Source of the DNA: Phytophthora sp. 'mugwort'
Lineage: Eukaryota; Oomycota; Peronosporomycetes; Peronosporales; Peronosporaceae
DNA length: 64,000 bases
Reading direction: 5' to 3'
Assembly: GCA_033558025.1 (NCBI GenBank)
Contig: JAUCEF010000011.1
Location: 3,038,001 to 3,102,000, forward strand
The notes beneath the pieces were generated by a model. That model had not been told where the DNA came from. It saw nothing but the letters and a program-made list of their open reading frames with translations, and did no database searches. Below are positions 11,421 through 24,226 of the stretch, in pieces (the first letter of the stretch is position 1; every line of letters begins with the position of its first letter). A program made the position numbers and the translations under genes.

Positions 11421-12099
11421 AAGTGTACATACACTGTTGTGGCTCGATACGCAAGGATTCTCTGTGCAGTTGCTCTCCAGCAGCTATTAACCATCATCAA
11501 GACTGTGTGGGTGGTATCATTTGCACTCGACTGTGCAACTCATCAAGGCAGTTCTTATGTGGATGTTCGGTGCCGCTTCTCTACCTGTGCAAGTCTGCAC
11601 AATATTCATTTGCTGTCCATCATTATTTGAGCGACACACTGCCGATAACATTGTCAAAGTTGCTTCTGAACTATCGTCGATACGACCTTCAATCCAAATT
11701 GGTTTACTCGACCTTCGGCTTAATAGGATCGGGGTGCGAGTTTTCTCGATCGTTGGGTTACTGTGCACCGAGGTGTGTGTTTACTCGATCGTCAGCCAAT
11801 AGCCAATATATATACCGTAAAGCACGGGGGTCATGTAACACACGGTAATCCAGGCGCACCTTGTAAAAAGAGTGAGAGCATGCCTTTTTACGTTACCACG
11901 ACGAACTGCTAAGATACCCCCCCCCCCTCCCTCTTGCAACTGACACCCGACCTTTTCAATGCATTGATTTATTATACTTTAACTACTTCTTTACTAGAGG
12001 GCGTCGGTGTTGCACAGACATCTTCTGCATTGCGTGGGACCGTCGCAATAAAGATTGCTATCGGGAAGCCGTTGAAGATAGATTCCTCATGGAACTCGT
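11421..12099. other. no gene seen; C11 tract at 11917-11927
   Basis: Open frames overlap each other on both strands and show no recognisable family. A run of 11 C residues lies at 11917-11927. Confidence 0.5.
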
Positions 12100-12860
12100 C
12101 TCATGCTGGCAGGACAACCGCCGCAATACTTCGCCGTTTCTGGGCTGCATCAGTAAATACGCCGTTCTCAATCGCAAACTTCATATATATCCCTGAACCT
12201 ATCCTGACAGGTTTCATAACGGCAAAAAGATATCCATAGGCTGTGTCAGCCCAGTCGTCCCAGGAGGCACGTAACCACACGCGTGTGCGCATGCGCCACC
12301 AAGCGCGTTCGAATGCACTCCTTTTATGCGTATAGAGGTTGTCGAGGGCCAAGACAGTTGGCCCCTGGATTGGGAAGCCCGGAAATTGTCAATCCACTCC
12401 TCCATGACCTTCCTGTTACAATATGCTTTAGCCTGAACCGTATAGTATCCTTTATCCCAGTCGTAACGCTTATTCTCCTTGAGCTCCTCATGGACACTTG
12501 CCCCTGATGACCCCAGCAAGCACGATCATTGATCGTAATTTGCGACCCGTAGCCGAGGCACCCAAGAACACCGACACGCGAAACGAGTCAGGTGTCGTAG
12601 CTATATGCACACGCAACATACAGGTTATTCAATCGCGTAGTCAGTTGATTAAATTCGCTTAGTCATTTGACTAAATTTAGTAGCATTACTAAACGACACT
12701 GAATATCATCTACCGTGCGCGCGCCAACAAACTCGATCGCGCTGTGCGGATTCATATCAACACATACTGATGTATGATCCATGTTGAAAACGAAATACCT
12801 GTTCGGCATTCCAAGAGAAAAGAAAGCATTGCTCTCGATGTAATGGAGCATCGAATTTGA
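12100..12860 (-). pseudogene. pogo/Tigger-like (DDE_1) transposase relic
   Basis: Read on the minus strand, 12851-12663 contains FNMDHTSVCVDM followed by GARTVDD, matching the NMDxTxV block with the first catalytic aspartate of DDE_1 transposases. Further on (12520-12100) come VMEEWIDNF, LALDNLYTHK (second aspartate block) and VPPGTTGLTQPMD (third block, ending in the last catalytic aspartate). The pieces lie in at least three frames, so the gene is broken. No flanking terminal repeats were identified. Confidence 0.7.
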
Positions 12861-13152
12861 GAAGCGATCAGCGACAATCTATTAGAGCGTTAGTAAAAAG
12901 ATGGACCTTTAATAACAGATATTCTTTGCCTACAAATCGGGCCGCGTGGCACGGCCACGGCACGATCCGCCGATATTATCCCGGCCAAAAAAGCCTCGGA
13001 CGGAAATGGTAATTTAAAAGCTTCTAATTTAAGAAGTACGGTTCCTGGCGACCAATTGCTCAAATTTGATGGGACTACCCGCCTTAGACAGCTACGCATC
13101 TAAATATATTCACAGAGCTACATGAACACGTAGCTAGGCCGCCATAAGTCAA

Positions 13153-14640
13153 ATGGCGGTCGGTAAGAAATTATCTCCTGCTGAAAACCGGCTGGTGGTG
13201 AAGATCTACTTCCCCGCAAAGAAGGCTGCGGCGCCGCACCTATGGAAAGCTGATGTGCGCAATCAGGCCCATCAGTGCTTGGGCTTCGTGAAGAGCACTA
13301 TCGCTTCGATCTGGTCTGCCTGGGAACAACAACACGACCCCAACTTCGGCTCGGTACGTCGTCAGCTGACGTGTTGCAATTGATTAACAATTCTAACATT
13401 TCATTGGGCCAAATATGATATATGATAGATGGAAGGTTTGAAGCCATCTGGTCGACAACCCAAGTATGGGGAGGCTCTGCACCCGAGCGACCAAAATGAA
13501 CAAGAGCAGAAAGCCTGTTGCGGCACCGAAACTGACAAAGGTTCTTAAACAATTATTGTTTCTGTAAGGTCCCTCCGTCGCGTGCATAGACGAATATTTA
13601 TGATATTATTAATAGTAAATCTCGCAAAATAATGGCAGAATCAGTAGCAAATGTTGCCTTTCGCGAGCAATAGTTGCGAAAGAAGGTCACGAATTTGAAC
13701 CGGAGGATTGTCCTTATTCGACCCGAAGTTTATCTGGACGAGACGTTTTGCTGTTGCACCACACGGCTCAGCTCTCTTGGGTAGATGATGACAAGGTGCG
13801 ATATACCAAGAGCGGTCGCGGCCCGAGGTAAGTGTATTTTCTACTATATGTTGTGATATTTATCATTACTTTTATGTAATGCAAGGTTTTGTATGTGTGT
13901 AGCTGCTGATATCATTCGTCGTGCGAGAATTGTTGGAGAGCTTGTTGAGAGCTCACGAGAAATTTGGCAATCAAATCTAAAGCGCAAGCACGGTGATGAT
14001 TACCACGAAACTTAAACACGGAGCTGTTCGAAAAGTGAAAATTTGAGTGCACAATTGCCAGCTAAGTATGGTCCCTGCAATATTCACATGGACGGTGCCC
14101 GCGATCACAAGAACCGAGTGAACCCAGCACCCACAACCAAGACGCTCAAACTTGGCATTCAATAGTGGCTGGAAGACAATAGTAAGTACCCTTTTGTATA
14201 CTTTTAGTGGGTATAACAACTAAATCGTTATTTGATGTGTTATTTAGATATATGGTATGATGAAGTCTACACATAAGCAGAGCTAATGATGCTTGTTCGT
14301 GCGAATAAGCCGGAGCCTGTCTACCGAGCTATTGGGATAGCAACATCGCACGACCACTTGCTTTACTATACGCCGCCGTACCACCCAGAGCTTCAGCCTA
14401 GAGTTCATATAGGCGAATATCTAAGGGTAAATTGCAGATGACCGTGCATCCGACATGGCCGAACTTCGCCCCAAAATTGAATCTGGCTTTGATTTGCTGC
14501 CGTTGGATACTTGGACTAACGCGTATATGCACGCCCAGCAGTGTGAGCAGCAATACCTGGCACTTGCCAATCAGTGTGCGCTGGCATCTGACGCACCGAA
14601 AGTGAATGCGAGGTCGACGATAATGGCGAGGACAACGAGT
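13153..14640 (+). pseudogene. IS630/Tc1-like transposase relic (PPYHPELQP type)
   Basis: The plus strand starts with a helix-turn-helix-like segment (MAVGKKLSPAENRLVVKIYF onward, 13153-13380). VYLDET (first aspartate, near 13728) is followed after a one-base frameshift by SWVDDDKVRYTKSGRGPR (to about 13826). The second block NIHMDGARDHK lies near 14080. The third, LLYYTPPYHPELQPRVHIG, lies near 14365; relatives have a glutamate just after QP, so the third catalytic residue is lost here. A tail continues to about 14640. Frameshifts and stops make it inactive. Confidence 0.75.
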
Positions 14641-14649
14641 GATCCATTG

Positions 14650-17054
14650 GCTAGTTTATACACATTGCATATTACATTTGCAGTTTTTCTAACAAGGTTA
14701 GTATTTTTCTCAGAATATTGTGTTATGACCACCATAGAAAAATGACAGTAATATATCGATTACGATTGGGGAAAAGCAGCTGGTTTCGGTCTCCAACCAA
14801 TCAAGATCGTGCTAGCACCTATGTGGCAATCGGACAATGGCAAACAAAAACACGTGATTTACTTGCACTTTTTAATTACTCATTAGAAGGATGGACTACG
14901 AAATCGCAAAATCTGACCATAAATTCTGATTCCCCACTCTATTTTACCCCTTATATATAACTGTTGATATCAGTTTTATAACATGATAGGATTCATATAA
15001 CAAGGTAAAGTCCGTCCGAGGTTCGGTGGCCGGGATTATAGACGGGCCGATTGCGACGTAGAAAACTGAATGTGTACATTTTCACTGCATCACGACTTCT
15101 TGACGCAACATACTCGGGTCGAAGTATGCGAGATCGTACCACATGCGCTCTGTAATGATGCAAAATATTTAGCACCCCTAATGTGCCTAATTCAGGCAAG
15201 TAATCTGATAGCAATGCAAGTGAGAGACCAACATATTGCACCAGCATAAAGAGGATGTGTAGTTTACCGTTCTTCGATGTCTATCGAGACTGCCGTAACC
15301 GGAACCTTAGCGACTAAAAACACCGACTTTCGGTTTGACATCTGTCTGTTGTCGTCTTCATCGCCATACCGCCGCGCGTGTGATACCGTAGGAGTGCGCG
15401 ACAGCGCTAATTGGCTCGCCACTGTCAACGCGCTCAAGAGCCCGTAGCTTGTCGGGATTTTGGTGCTGAACTTCCTTTGCACTATCATGTGGGCGATGAA
15501 GTAATTAATGGCTCTACAGCAATCACCCTGTGTTACATCGAAAAAAATTCTCAATAGTTTTTACACTAATCGAAAGTGAATTTTACGAGGTTACATGATC
15601 ACCGTGATTTACGGTACCTGTTCAGTGCGATGTTTGCTGGGACGAGGTGAAGCAGATCTACCAACATTATAACGACTTCTACATAACGAGAACAACCGGG
15701 CACAACGAGAGCATTGAAGACGAGAGGCAGGCACCATGTTTACCGTTACCTGCAACTTAATGATTCAGGATTATTAGAAGTGGTCGTGCCAGCGGTAACA
15801 GCGCCAGGTCCAACACAATAACGAAGGCATACACTAGTGAAGGACGACCGCTCAGCATGGGCATGACCTGGCGGCGAGCAATGCGCGTCTGTTCGAGTTG
15901 ACGAGTGGCAGCTCATGCTTCGTTCGTGCGCGATCGAGCACCGTATCGTTTGCAACAAACAATATGATACTCAGTACGTAGTATCTAATCACGAACGGAC
16001 ATGATCGATGGTCGTCAGGACAATATCAACGTCATGTGAGGCCCAAGTTATAATGAGCATGAAACCATAATATAGATAAGGGAAATGACAGTCAATGTTC
16101 GATTATCTAGTGTAGCAAGTACTGAATATACTAGGTGGGCGGGTTATGCAAGCGTTTCTTTTTTGTGGGGGGGGTCTGCTGGTGGATAAAAAGTTGTTCT
16201 TCAGGTCGGGGATAATCGTGGCGTGCCGGTGCGTCGACGAGGCCTGGTTGCCTTGAAGTAGGCGTTCCTGTGGGCAACAACGATGTTACGCCGAATCTAG
16301 CACTCATATCTTCAGGATGCAGCGTGGGCATTATTCTGTATGGCTATATGCCCTCGTAAGGCGACACATTGTGTCGGAAGGCGACCTCTCAACCACTGTC
16401 ACCAACGTGCTGAAGCTCCATCTGATTAGTGCATTACATAATGTTCTAGACGCTTGGTTGGAAACGTTTTCAAATGCAAAATCGTGAAGGAAAGCCTGCA
16501 CCGCCGAGATCAGATCAGTAGTCCAGACGGCTCCGATAAACCATTTATGAGCTCGGAAGGGGGTCCATTTCTAGGTTGGGCCAGCAACTCGGTCGTGGAT
16601 ATACTTTGTAGCTCCAAGGAACTCGCGTTTAGAGGTCCAACCTGGCAGATCCGTCGCGTGCGGTGGTATTTAACTTCACATGCAATTCAGCAACTCTGGG
16701 AACGCTGAGAACAAACCCATGCGCCCACAGATTACATGGCCGCACGAGAGAGATTGTAAAGACCTGACACGCATATTCCAATGTTGCCACTCTACTTCCT
16801 AGCGCAATTTCACGACTTGCAAATCGTCTATCTTAGAAATAATATGAATGTCCTCGTCGCTTCGGCCTTCTGCAGTTCTCATGCCCGCTAATTATTCCGA
16901 GTGCATTGTGTAAGCTGCCCTCACATTTCCCATGACGGCAACTATTACGTGGGGCTAGTTCATTCTGAAATATTTCAGTGTAATATCCGATTCCTCACAT
17001 TTTTGTCACTGGCCAATGCTGATAAAGTTGCAAGTTGGTACAGGCGACGTTAAT
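14650..17054. other. 2.4-kb stretch without a supportable gene
   Basis: Only short, unrecognised open frames (such as 15264-15554 minus and 16454-16708 plus). A G8 run lies at 16167-16174. Confidence 0.5.
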
Positions 17055-17962
17055 CAGTAATTAATGAAATGATTTATTAAAAGAGTTAAAAATTTTCAAT
17101 TCACAGCTTTTTAAGTTTCGCTCTTTGAATTCATTTTTACTGTAGTATTTTTTGTATACATATATCTGGTGAAAATCAAATTGTAATTATAGCAATTATA
17201 TATTATCCTGTTAACCGCAATGTGCAGATAAGGTAATTTTTATATATTTCAAAACATATATAAAAAAATATATGAATATATATTCCGATTTCATTAATTT
17301 TGGTAACAAATTCTGAATTGATATATAACAATATAATTAGCATTTAATGAACGTTATTAACAGCAACCGGTAGGAGAATTATACGAAATTAAATATGTAG
17401 TAAAATTTCGTAGAACTTGTTTGAATTTTTATATTAATTAAGTCAAACATAAAATAAAATGTTATTTTGATTCAGCACTTACTCATTTATATATATATAT
17501 TCGTTGTGAATCTAATTAAAATGTTATTTATATGTACGTTAAACGATTATATACATTTTCAAAACATTAATATTATTATTTGCTTTAAAGACAAAATCAT
17601 TTCATGCAAAATAAATGATTTTGTACATATATAATAAGAAATCATTTTGTCGCTAATTATTGTTTTATTTTGTATGTTATTATGCTGTGTTATCTCATAA
17701 AAACACATAATAAAAACGCATACTTACTCTTTCTACATTAGATTTAAATAACATTGGTTTTTATATTTGGTGATATTATTTCAATTTATATTATATTTAA
17801 AGGTAATCTGTTAAATTTTAAGTTCGTTTTATATAAACAAAGGATAAAATATTGAAATATATTGAAGATTAGTACTGAAATATAAAATTTATGATTATTT
17901 TCATTTTTATATTATTAACAGTACCTTTTCACAAATAAAATTAGAAGTAATCATAAATTATA
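17055..17962. other. AT-rich island, about 900 bp
   Basis: Base composition changes sharply at both edges. The interior is dominated by A and T with many TATATA and AATTT runs and no open frame worth reporting. A 12-bp inverted repeat (ACAAAATCATTT at 17591-17602 against 17613-17624) would form a hairpin, and a near copy of its stem follows at 17639-17650. It may be an inserted piece of mitochondrial DNA or an old AT-rich repeat; sequence alone does not decide. Confidence 0.7.
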
Positions 17963-18554
17963 TCGGGATATGCGAGACCACTTGATCTTAAGAACCGGCA
18001 TCTAGATGACAATTAGAAATGGCTTCTTTGCTTGATGAGCCAAAATACAGAGCATGAGATTCATTATGGACGAGTATCCTCTTATACTGTATACCAGTAG
18101 CAGAGGCTAATTGTCCTCTCCATCTCGTACAAGTAGATTGGCGTTGTCCTCCCCATGCAACCAGCAAATGTGCTAGGCACTTCGTCGAACTTGGCCGTAG
18201 AAAGGATAGCCCAGCGCAGGGTATGTGTGATGTGTGGTCTCCGGAAGAGGAATTGTCGGACGAGACAAATGACTGAAGCGCGACCCTCTTCCGTGTGACC
18301 TGACTGCGCCACGAATGCACGACAACACGTGTCTAGAGCCGTGTCTACGGCTTGCCGCATCTGCATATTGATGCCCGATCTGGACAATTAGTGTCTACTG
18401 TCGCCCATTCATGTCTATTGTTGATCTGCTGCTGCCTATTGGTGTGTCAAACGGTGTCTACAGAAGCCCCAGACTCCTGGTTGAGTTTGGCGTACCTTTT
18501 TCTCCTGATTTTGCATGATAGATGCTGACAAAACTCAGTACAAGACATGTGATG

Positions 18555-19260
18555 GCTAGCTTCAAGGATCTTTGGTTTTGATGTGCTGGTTTCACGTCAA
18601 TCAGAATGTGCACAAACATGCAAATACAGAAATTATGCATGGGGTTACTGGAAAAAAGATGTTCCGAGATCCGTGCGATTTGCACTTTGCTGCAACAGAA
18701 ACTGAACACTTGCGGAAACATGAGTTTTTTTGTGCTTGGCGTGCCGCATGTGCGTTGTGCGTGCGTTGTGCTCTTGCGTAAAGCGTGCTGTGGATCACAT
18801 GATAAAAATGTGGGTTGTAGGCACACGTTTTACTCCGTGGCAAGCACGCCTATCACACGCCTACGGACTATGCATCAACGAACCAACAACCTTTCAGAGA
18901 CTTACCACCATCCGCTCAAGGCGGGTTTTAAACGCGCCTAAATGCTCAAAGCGCTTGAGGCTGAGCACCAGGAGCGTTTGATGGTGGTGCTGATGTGGAC
19001 AAAAATCACGAGTACTACTCGGCTAACGAGCAATCTGACGAATCATCGTCTGCATCTACCTCCAATGACCGAAATGGTCAGTGAATTGCAGGCATCTTAT
19101 GTGGGGAGGCATGCCAGAAGGCGGCTTAGTCGTAGACCCTGCGGGGCTACGTGCAAGTGTCTGTGTTGACGCAAGGCGGGCATGTGCCACCATGTTTTCA
19201 AGGCCACAAAGGTCGCACACATACCATGTTCCGCCATGCCCTCGCCTGGGCTCTGATTTG
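18555..19260 (+). pseudogene. Mutator-like transposase fragment with SWIM-type zinc finger
   Basis: An open piece at 18572-18781 reads MCWFHVNQNVHKH, then DPCDLHFAATETEHL. In Mutator-like transposases a CWFHV-type block with conserved histidine is followed by an LHFA block. Later pieces in other frames resemble the following region. Near 19147-19225 a sequence CKCLC*RKAGMCHHVFKATK resembles the C-x-C ... C-x-H SWIM finger found downstream in this superfamily. Stops and frame changes show decay. The assignment rests on short motifs. Confidence 0.55.
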
Positions 19261-20643
19261 TTAGCCTAGCTAGCCCACCGGGAGGCCGGTCGACGCGCGG
19301 ACGTACTTCTCGTGCGGCCGACCCTGCTCCGGACCAGGTCTATTCAGCCGAGCGATGATGTGCTGTCTCTACAGGACTTTTCCAGTGGGATGCATTCCGC
19401 TAGGGTAGCGCTACCGTAGGTCGAAGCGAACCTACGGATGTTATTTATTTCAAGCACACCGAGATCGACGAAGATGGAGAGCTCGATGGGGATAGCGAGG
19501 CGTCCGACGGCTTTGACTCGACAGAGGCGCATAGCGAAGATCGTGGTCGGACAAAAGCTCCTCTGAATCTGCCGATGTTACAAAGGCGATGCCGCAGTCA
19601 GCTCAATCACGAGACAACAGACCCGACCGATCTGAAATGGATGCTGACGTCGAGGAGTCGCAGTATGCGGTAAGCTCCTGCATGGACCTCCTTATTTTCA
19701 GCCAGGCGCTCGAGCCGACGCAGACACCCAACGACACGAGCTCTCGAGTACGCTCTGAGCAAGCGCCGTCGCTGCTAAGCAGACAGGAGATTCATAGTCA
19801 CATGATATCAGGGTACGAATCCTTTAAGATTCCATATGATATCAACATAAACTATATGAATACATATCTCCGTATCTTCCGTTCTTGTCCTCATTGTCAG
19901 ATTACGCTGACATCGAGTGCCTGGACGCCGACGAGTCCGAGCCACAGACGCATGCAGCGTGGTCGCCCCAAAGCGATCCGATAGCGGGCTAGCACTCACG
20001 GAGAAAATGCCATCTCTCGTGCCGTCCCAGGTAAGCATCGCCCCGTCCCCTATGGGTTCGCTGCTTCCGTCGTCTGCCTCCTCCTGCCCAGGCGCTTCCC
20101 GTTGCCCACCCCTCAGCATTTCACGCATGGAGACGAACTACTGTTCGTCAACTACGTCGAGGACACGCTGCCGTTCCGTACCAAGTCCGACGCTATCTCA
20201 GTCGCGTGGGAGGATGCGCAGCCAAACCGGGCAGCAACCCCGAGTTCTCGGAAGATAACAACAAGTGCCCCATCGTGCGCGCTTTGAGAACCTCGTGTCC
20301 GACACGAAGACAAGTTCACCCCAAGTGCTCGATGTGCTTTAGGAGCAGCTTGCAGAATTGGTCGAATTCCGAGTAGCGAGTTTCTAGAGCCCAGTGTCCG
20401 CCTTCACAAGGGTCTAACGTGAGTGCTGCGTTTGCGGCCAGCGTTGTGTTGTAGTTCTTGAGTCCTCTCTGCTCAAAGAACGTTTTCATAACCAAGATCA
20501 CTATGTCAGTCAGCGCTTGCTGGTCTTTCTCACACTCCTCACGTCCGAGATGAAGCTCCCGCTCTCGGCGCTCTCCCTCCATTCGGCGCTATTCACGATG
20601 CAACAGGAGCATTCCGTCCACAACGAGTCGGAAACATGCACAA
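19261..20643. other. relic region, possible acidic tail of the preceding transposase
   Basis: On the plus strand near 19435-19530 an acidic, serine-rich segment (HTEIDEDGELDGDSEASDG) may be the C-terminal part of the Mutator-like protein. From 20582 to 20316 on the minus strand an 88-codon frame rich in glutamate and arginine looks like a coiled-coil fragment. Neither can be assigned. Confidence 0.3.
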
Positions 20644-21421
20644 TCAGTGCCACAAATCGGCAAATATGAAGCGTATGTCTGCTGTTGTCATGGAGCGCGA
20701 AGGTACCCGGTTTTGCCCGCCGTATTGGCCGCGACGTCTTTGTTTTGGTTTTTGGAATGGATTGAACGCATGTGGACCTTTCCGCGCTTGCTTTCCGTGA
20801 ACTTGAGCTCCGTTGCCTTGAGGATCTTGGAATATAATATTGTCCACGCGTTTTTTAATCTTGGAATATAATATTGTCCACACGTTTGCCCACCAAAAGG
20901 AAAAGAAAATCTTAAGGCGACACACGCAACATTTCGCCGTCGTATTGAACGCTTTGTGCCGCGCTATTTCATCGCAATTCCCCAAGAAACGCACCAGCTC
21001 CTCAATAATCGAAAGGGTTTGTTGCAGCAGCACCACCAGCCGTACAGATGCCGGTTACGGAACTTATTGGCTGTCACCGTCACCTCGTTTTGATTCACGT
21101 GCGACAGGAACGTGGCGAGAACTTGGCTCTCGGAAAGTTGTTGCACAGCATGATCAAGATGTCCACGTTGCTCGGTTTCACACATTCGGACTTGGTGGCG
21201 ATCGGCAACTTCTTCTTCTCGGCCAGAGGCAGCAGCACCTGCGTCAGCAGATCTGCAGCATTCGGCATTGCATCCGCGGTAGATTTCCGCGCGTTCTCAT
21301 CTGAGTACCCGAAGAAAATGGAAACGCTCGACATGAAGTTCCCGGGCTTCATGATGTCAAGCAACTTCTCCAGTAGCGTGCGCACGACAACCAGAGTGTG
21401 CGGCAACGTAAACACGTCCAT
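20644..21421 (-). pseudogene. unrecognised protein fragment, frameshifted
   Basis: Three minus-strand frames join into one protein-like reading: 21421 to about 21130 (helical, beginning MDVFTLPHTLVVVRTLLEKL), about 21150-21010, and about 21030-20644 (KPKQRRRGQYGGQNRV in its basic C-terminal part). Two frame changes are needed near 21140 and 21030. A 34-bp tandem duplication inside the last piece further shifts the frame. I do not recognise the family. Confidence 0.4.
20824..20891. repeat. 34-bp tandem duplication
   Basis: ATCTTGGAATATAATATTGT plus 14 further bases occurs twice in a row (20824-20857, 20858-20891), with differences only near the ends of the units. Because 34 is not a multiple of three, the duplication shifts the frame of the surrounding decayed gene. 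Confidence 0.85.
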
Positions 21422-21429
21422 CGTTGGGC

Positions 21430-22480
21430 CGATGGACGCCTAGTCGCCCAGCACGGCTTGGTCCACGCGCAATGCCGAGCGGAAGTTCTTGCGCAACCAC
21501 GCGGATGGTGGCGTGTTGGTGGCCGATTCGCCCATCTAGTGGCGAGCCTCCTCGTGGTGGTCAGTTAGGGGCGCGTTAAATTAATATTTCTCGACAACTG
21601 CTCGTCTCATTTGCGTGAGGAGAAATGCAAGACCGAGCTGACGAAACCGAATTTCAGACTCGAGCAATATATATACAGTTTTGTGTCAACCCGCAGACTC
21701 GTTCGTCATAGCCCAGATCATGGACGTTTGGGGCACGCAAATGGAATGAGAAGGGGATTGATACCATTGGAATCGGCCCATAGCAATATACAATTAGGAA
21801 GGATGGTTCCTGGTCTGCAAGCTGAAAAGTCCCGGCAAAACGTTTTCTCGAAGCTCGCAGCAGAAGCTGCATGAGAAGTAAACTCGAAACGAGATAACAA
21901 CGACGTCAGCTATGCTCGGTGGGGGGGGGGGGGGGGGGCAACGATCCGATGCGGACTGTCTCTGGATGTCGGCGGGACCTGGAACGTCAAGCAGTAAGTC
22001 CCAATATCCGGGAGATTGTTCACAAGTACCCAAACCACTTTGCCGGCAAGGTGCCCTCAAGCAGTGACGAGACAGTGAATGAAGGCAATGAAGCAGAAGG
22101 GGAGATGTCATCGGCATATTGTCTAGTGTCGGGTTAAATGCTGACATATGGCATGGGCTCTTCTGAGATTATATGAGGTGCCATCGTGCAATGCGAAAAA
22201 GTTACTGTACAGAATTTAACCTGCATTCATAAATAGTCTCAATTTGTATGGAAATTTAAAGTGTTTTCTCACAAAACAAAATCAATTACTGTGACTGCTG
22301 TACCTGTTAAAGGAATTAAATCACTTGAATTTATATTGTATATTGCGGGTTCTACCGGGTCGATTGGTTCAATCGACCGCACCCAATCGACCCGGACTAC
22401 TAAACGGAATAATATATGTATTTCGACGGTGCCAGGTAGCCCGGAGTTTCCCTTGCAGCCCGCATTGTGCAAGTTTCCTT
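21430..22480. other. no gene seen; G18 tract and a hairpin
   Basis: A run of 18 G lies at 21921-21938 and produces a misleading proline-rich minus-strand frame. Bases 22355-22367 and 22383-22395 (CCGGGTCGATTGG and its exact complement) form a perfect 13-bp stem with a 15-base loop that contains another CAATCGA copy. Confidence 0.6.
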
Positions 22481-22481
22481 T

Positions 22482-24091
22482 ATGATGGCGTCCAACGAGA
22501 GTGCTCAAGACCCTTTCCTGTTGCCGGCTACAGCTCGTCGCTCGGCACGAAAGCGTCGTCTCCGGCGTTCAGCACCGTATCCTGTGCCTGTCCACCCGCT
22601 AGCCGAGCGATCCCGCAGACGCAAGAGATGGAACTCCGTAAGAGAGCACGCTGCACAAAGTGATCCCGCTACGTCAAAATCTTCAATGCAACAAGACATC
22701 CCTCTCCATCAAGAGAGTTCATTGCACCAAGACACATTGCTGCAGGAGGAGAGCCCGTTGCACCAGGACATCTTGCTGCAGAAGGGGAGACCGCTTTACC
22801 AATACACTTTCGCTCAGGAAGAGAGCACGCTGGGCCAAGAGAGCGGGCTGCGCGAAGAGATAGAGCACCACATAAAGAAACTCATCTGCGCGACAAGAGT
22901 GTACTGCGCCAAGGAAACCCGCCGCGGCTAGACCACCCACTTAGCCATGCAATCAATGTGTCCGAAGGATTCCTAGAATCCCCGCTGATTCAAGAAGGTG
23001 TTCTGCACCAAAAGATCGCGCAACGACGTGAGGTGGCGACGGTCTACGATACCGGCATGATGACGGACGCGTGCTTTTCAATACAGTTCTGCTGCCCAAT
23101 CAACATGAAGACCCTCCGCTAAGTCAAGAGCACCAACTATTGCCCATGTGACCCATCTGCTGGACGAAACGCTGCATTTGCCGACGCAGGCGCCAATACA
23201 AGAACAGCTTCCGATCACGACACAGGAGCAACTTTATCAACTGGTAATGCGGCCAATTTTGAAGACAATCGTCGGGCAGTGGGATACGTCTGGCAACACT
23301 CTGGACGACATCATCTTGAATGGCGGGTCATTCAGTAAGATTCTGCAGAAGATATAGGACCAATTTCTTCCTTGCATTAAATGCAGAGCCGTAGAGATTG
23401 ACGGCGGTTGGTCTAAAGAGAAACCCGCAGTGCCGAATGGTCGAAAGTAATGTAGTTCAAAGTTAGAGGCACGTCGTGGACACGCAAAAAAAAAGTCCGA
23501 GCAAGCGTGAAATCGATAGCTGGTAAATACGCGCGGGGAAATGGCGACAATCGGAGTATATGAGGATGGTAGCCATCGCACGGACCCAGGATTTGAAGAT
23601 GTTCAAGGCGACGAGCATTCCCCGGAACAGGTTGACCGTGCCGGCGCGACAGCTGAGTTATTTCTACAGGAAATTGTTCTATGTCTCCAAGAAGAGTGGG
23701 GGCGATGTTCCAGGCAGACGTTGTTGTGTGGAGGATGTGGGCCAACCATATCACCCGCAACCTCAACAGATCCACTCCGGAAGAAGCGGTAGAGCAGTCC
23801 CCACCGGAGTTCGTGGCCAATCTAGTTCGGCCTTCAGATTCGCCATTGAAGCAGCAATTGTCCAACTTAGCGCGGTAGGTAAATGTGGCCTTAACCCGGT
23901 GCGCTTTACCAGCAGCCCACCGTGACTGGGAGGCGTTTGGGAGACGCCTGAATGAACACGAACGAAACTTGGAGACGCGCAGGCGAATCATCGAAGTCTT
24001 CATTCGGGACATGGCTCCGCCGTCGTCAAGCACAGTGTCCGATCCGTTGATTGAGCTTGAGAATGTTGACGGCATCGACCGTGCCGACTAA
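22482..24091 (+). pseudogene. oomycete repeated protein with hexapeptide repeats, broken
   Basis: The first frame (22482-22931) starts with a short arginine-rich segment and then a hexapeptide repeat of the form LxQ(D/E)xx. After a frameshift near 22866 the repeat-like pattern continues (for example SPLIQEGVLHQK near 22980) to a stop near 23120. Downstream pieces at 23148-23357, 23541-23880 and 23885-24091 in changing frames read like one protein, with VVWRMWANHITRNL, EFVANLV and DPLIELENVDGIDRAD. I know of no function. The pieces may derive from one multi-copy gene, but the link between the repeat part and the rest is inference. Confidence 0.4.
22686..22865 (+). repeat. 18-bp (hexapeptide) degenerate tandem repeat, about ten units
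   Basis: Translated in the frame of the surrounding gene the units are MQQDIP, LHQESS, LHQDTL, LQEESP, LHQDIL, LQKGRP, LYQYTF, AQEEST, LGQESG, LREEIE. Position 1 is mostly Leu and position 3 mostly Gln. Confidence 0.8.
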
Positions 24092-24226
24092 AATGGGAGG
24101 GCTGATTTGAAGTTCCTGTCTTCGTTTCCTGATCCATGCGATTCGTCAAGGGTAAGTGAATACGTTCGTTATCGGTGACAGAATGAAGTGAAACAAATAA
24201 CTCGTTGCGCATGTTTAAGTATGAGC

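Noticed and set aside
21794..22147. proline-rich minus-strand frame
   Set aside because: The prolines come from the G18 tract at 21921-21938. Nothing else supports a gene.
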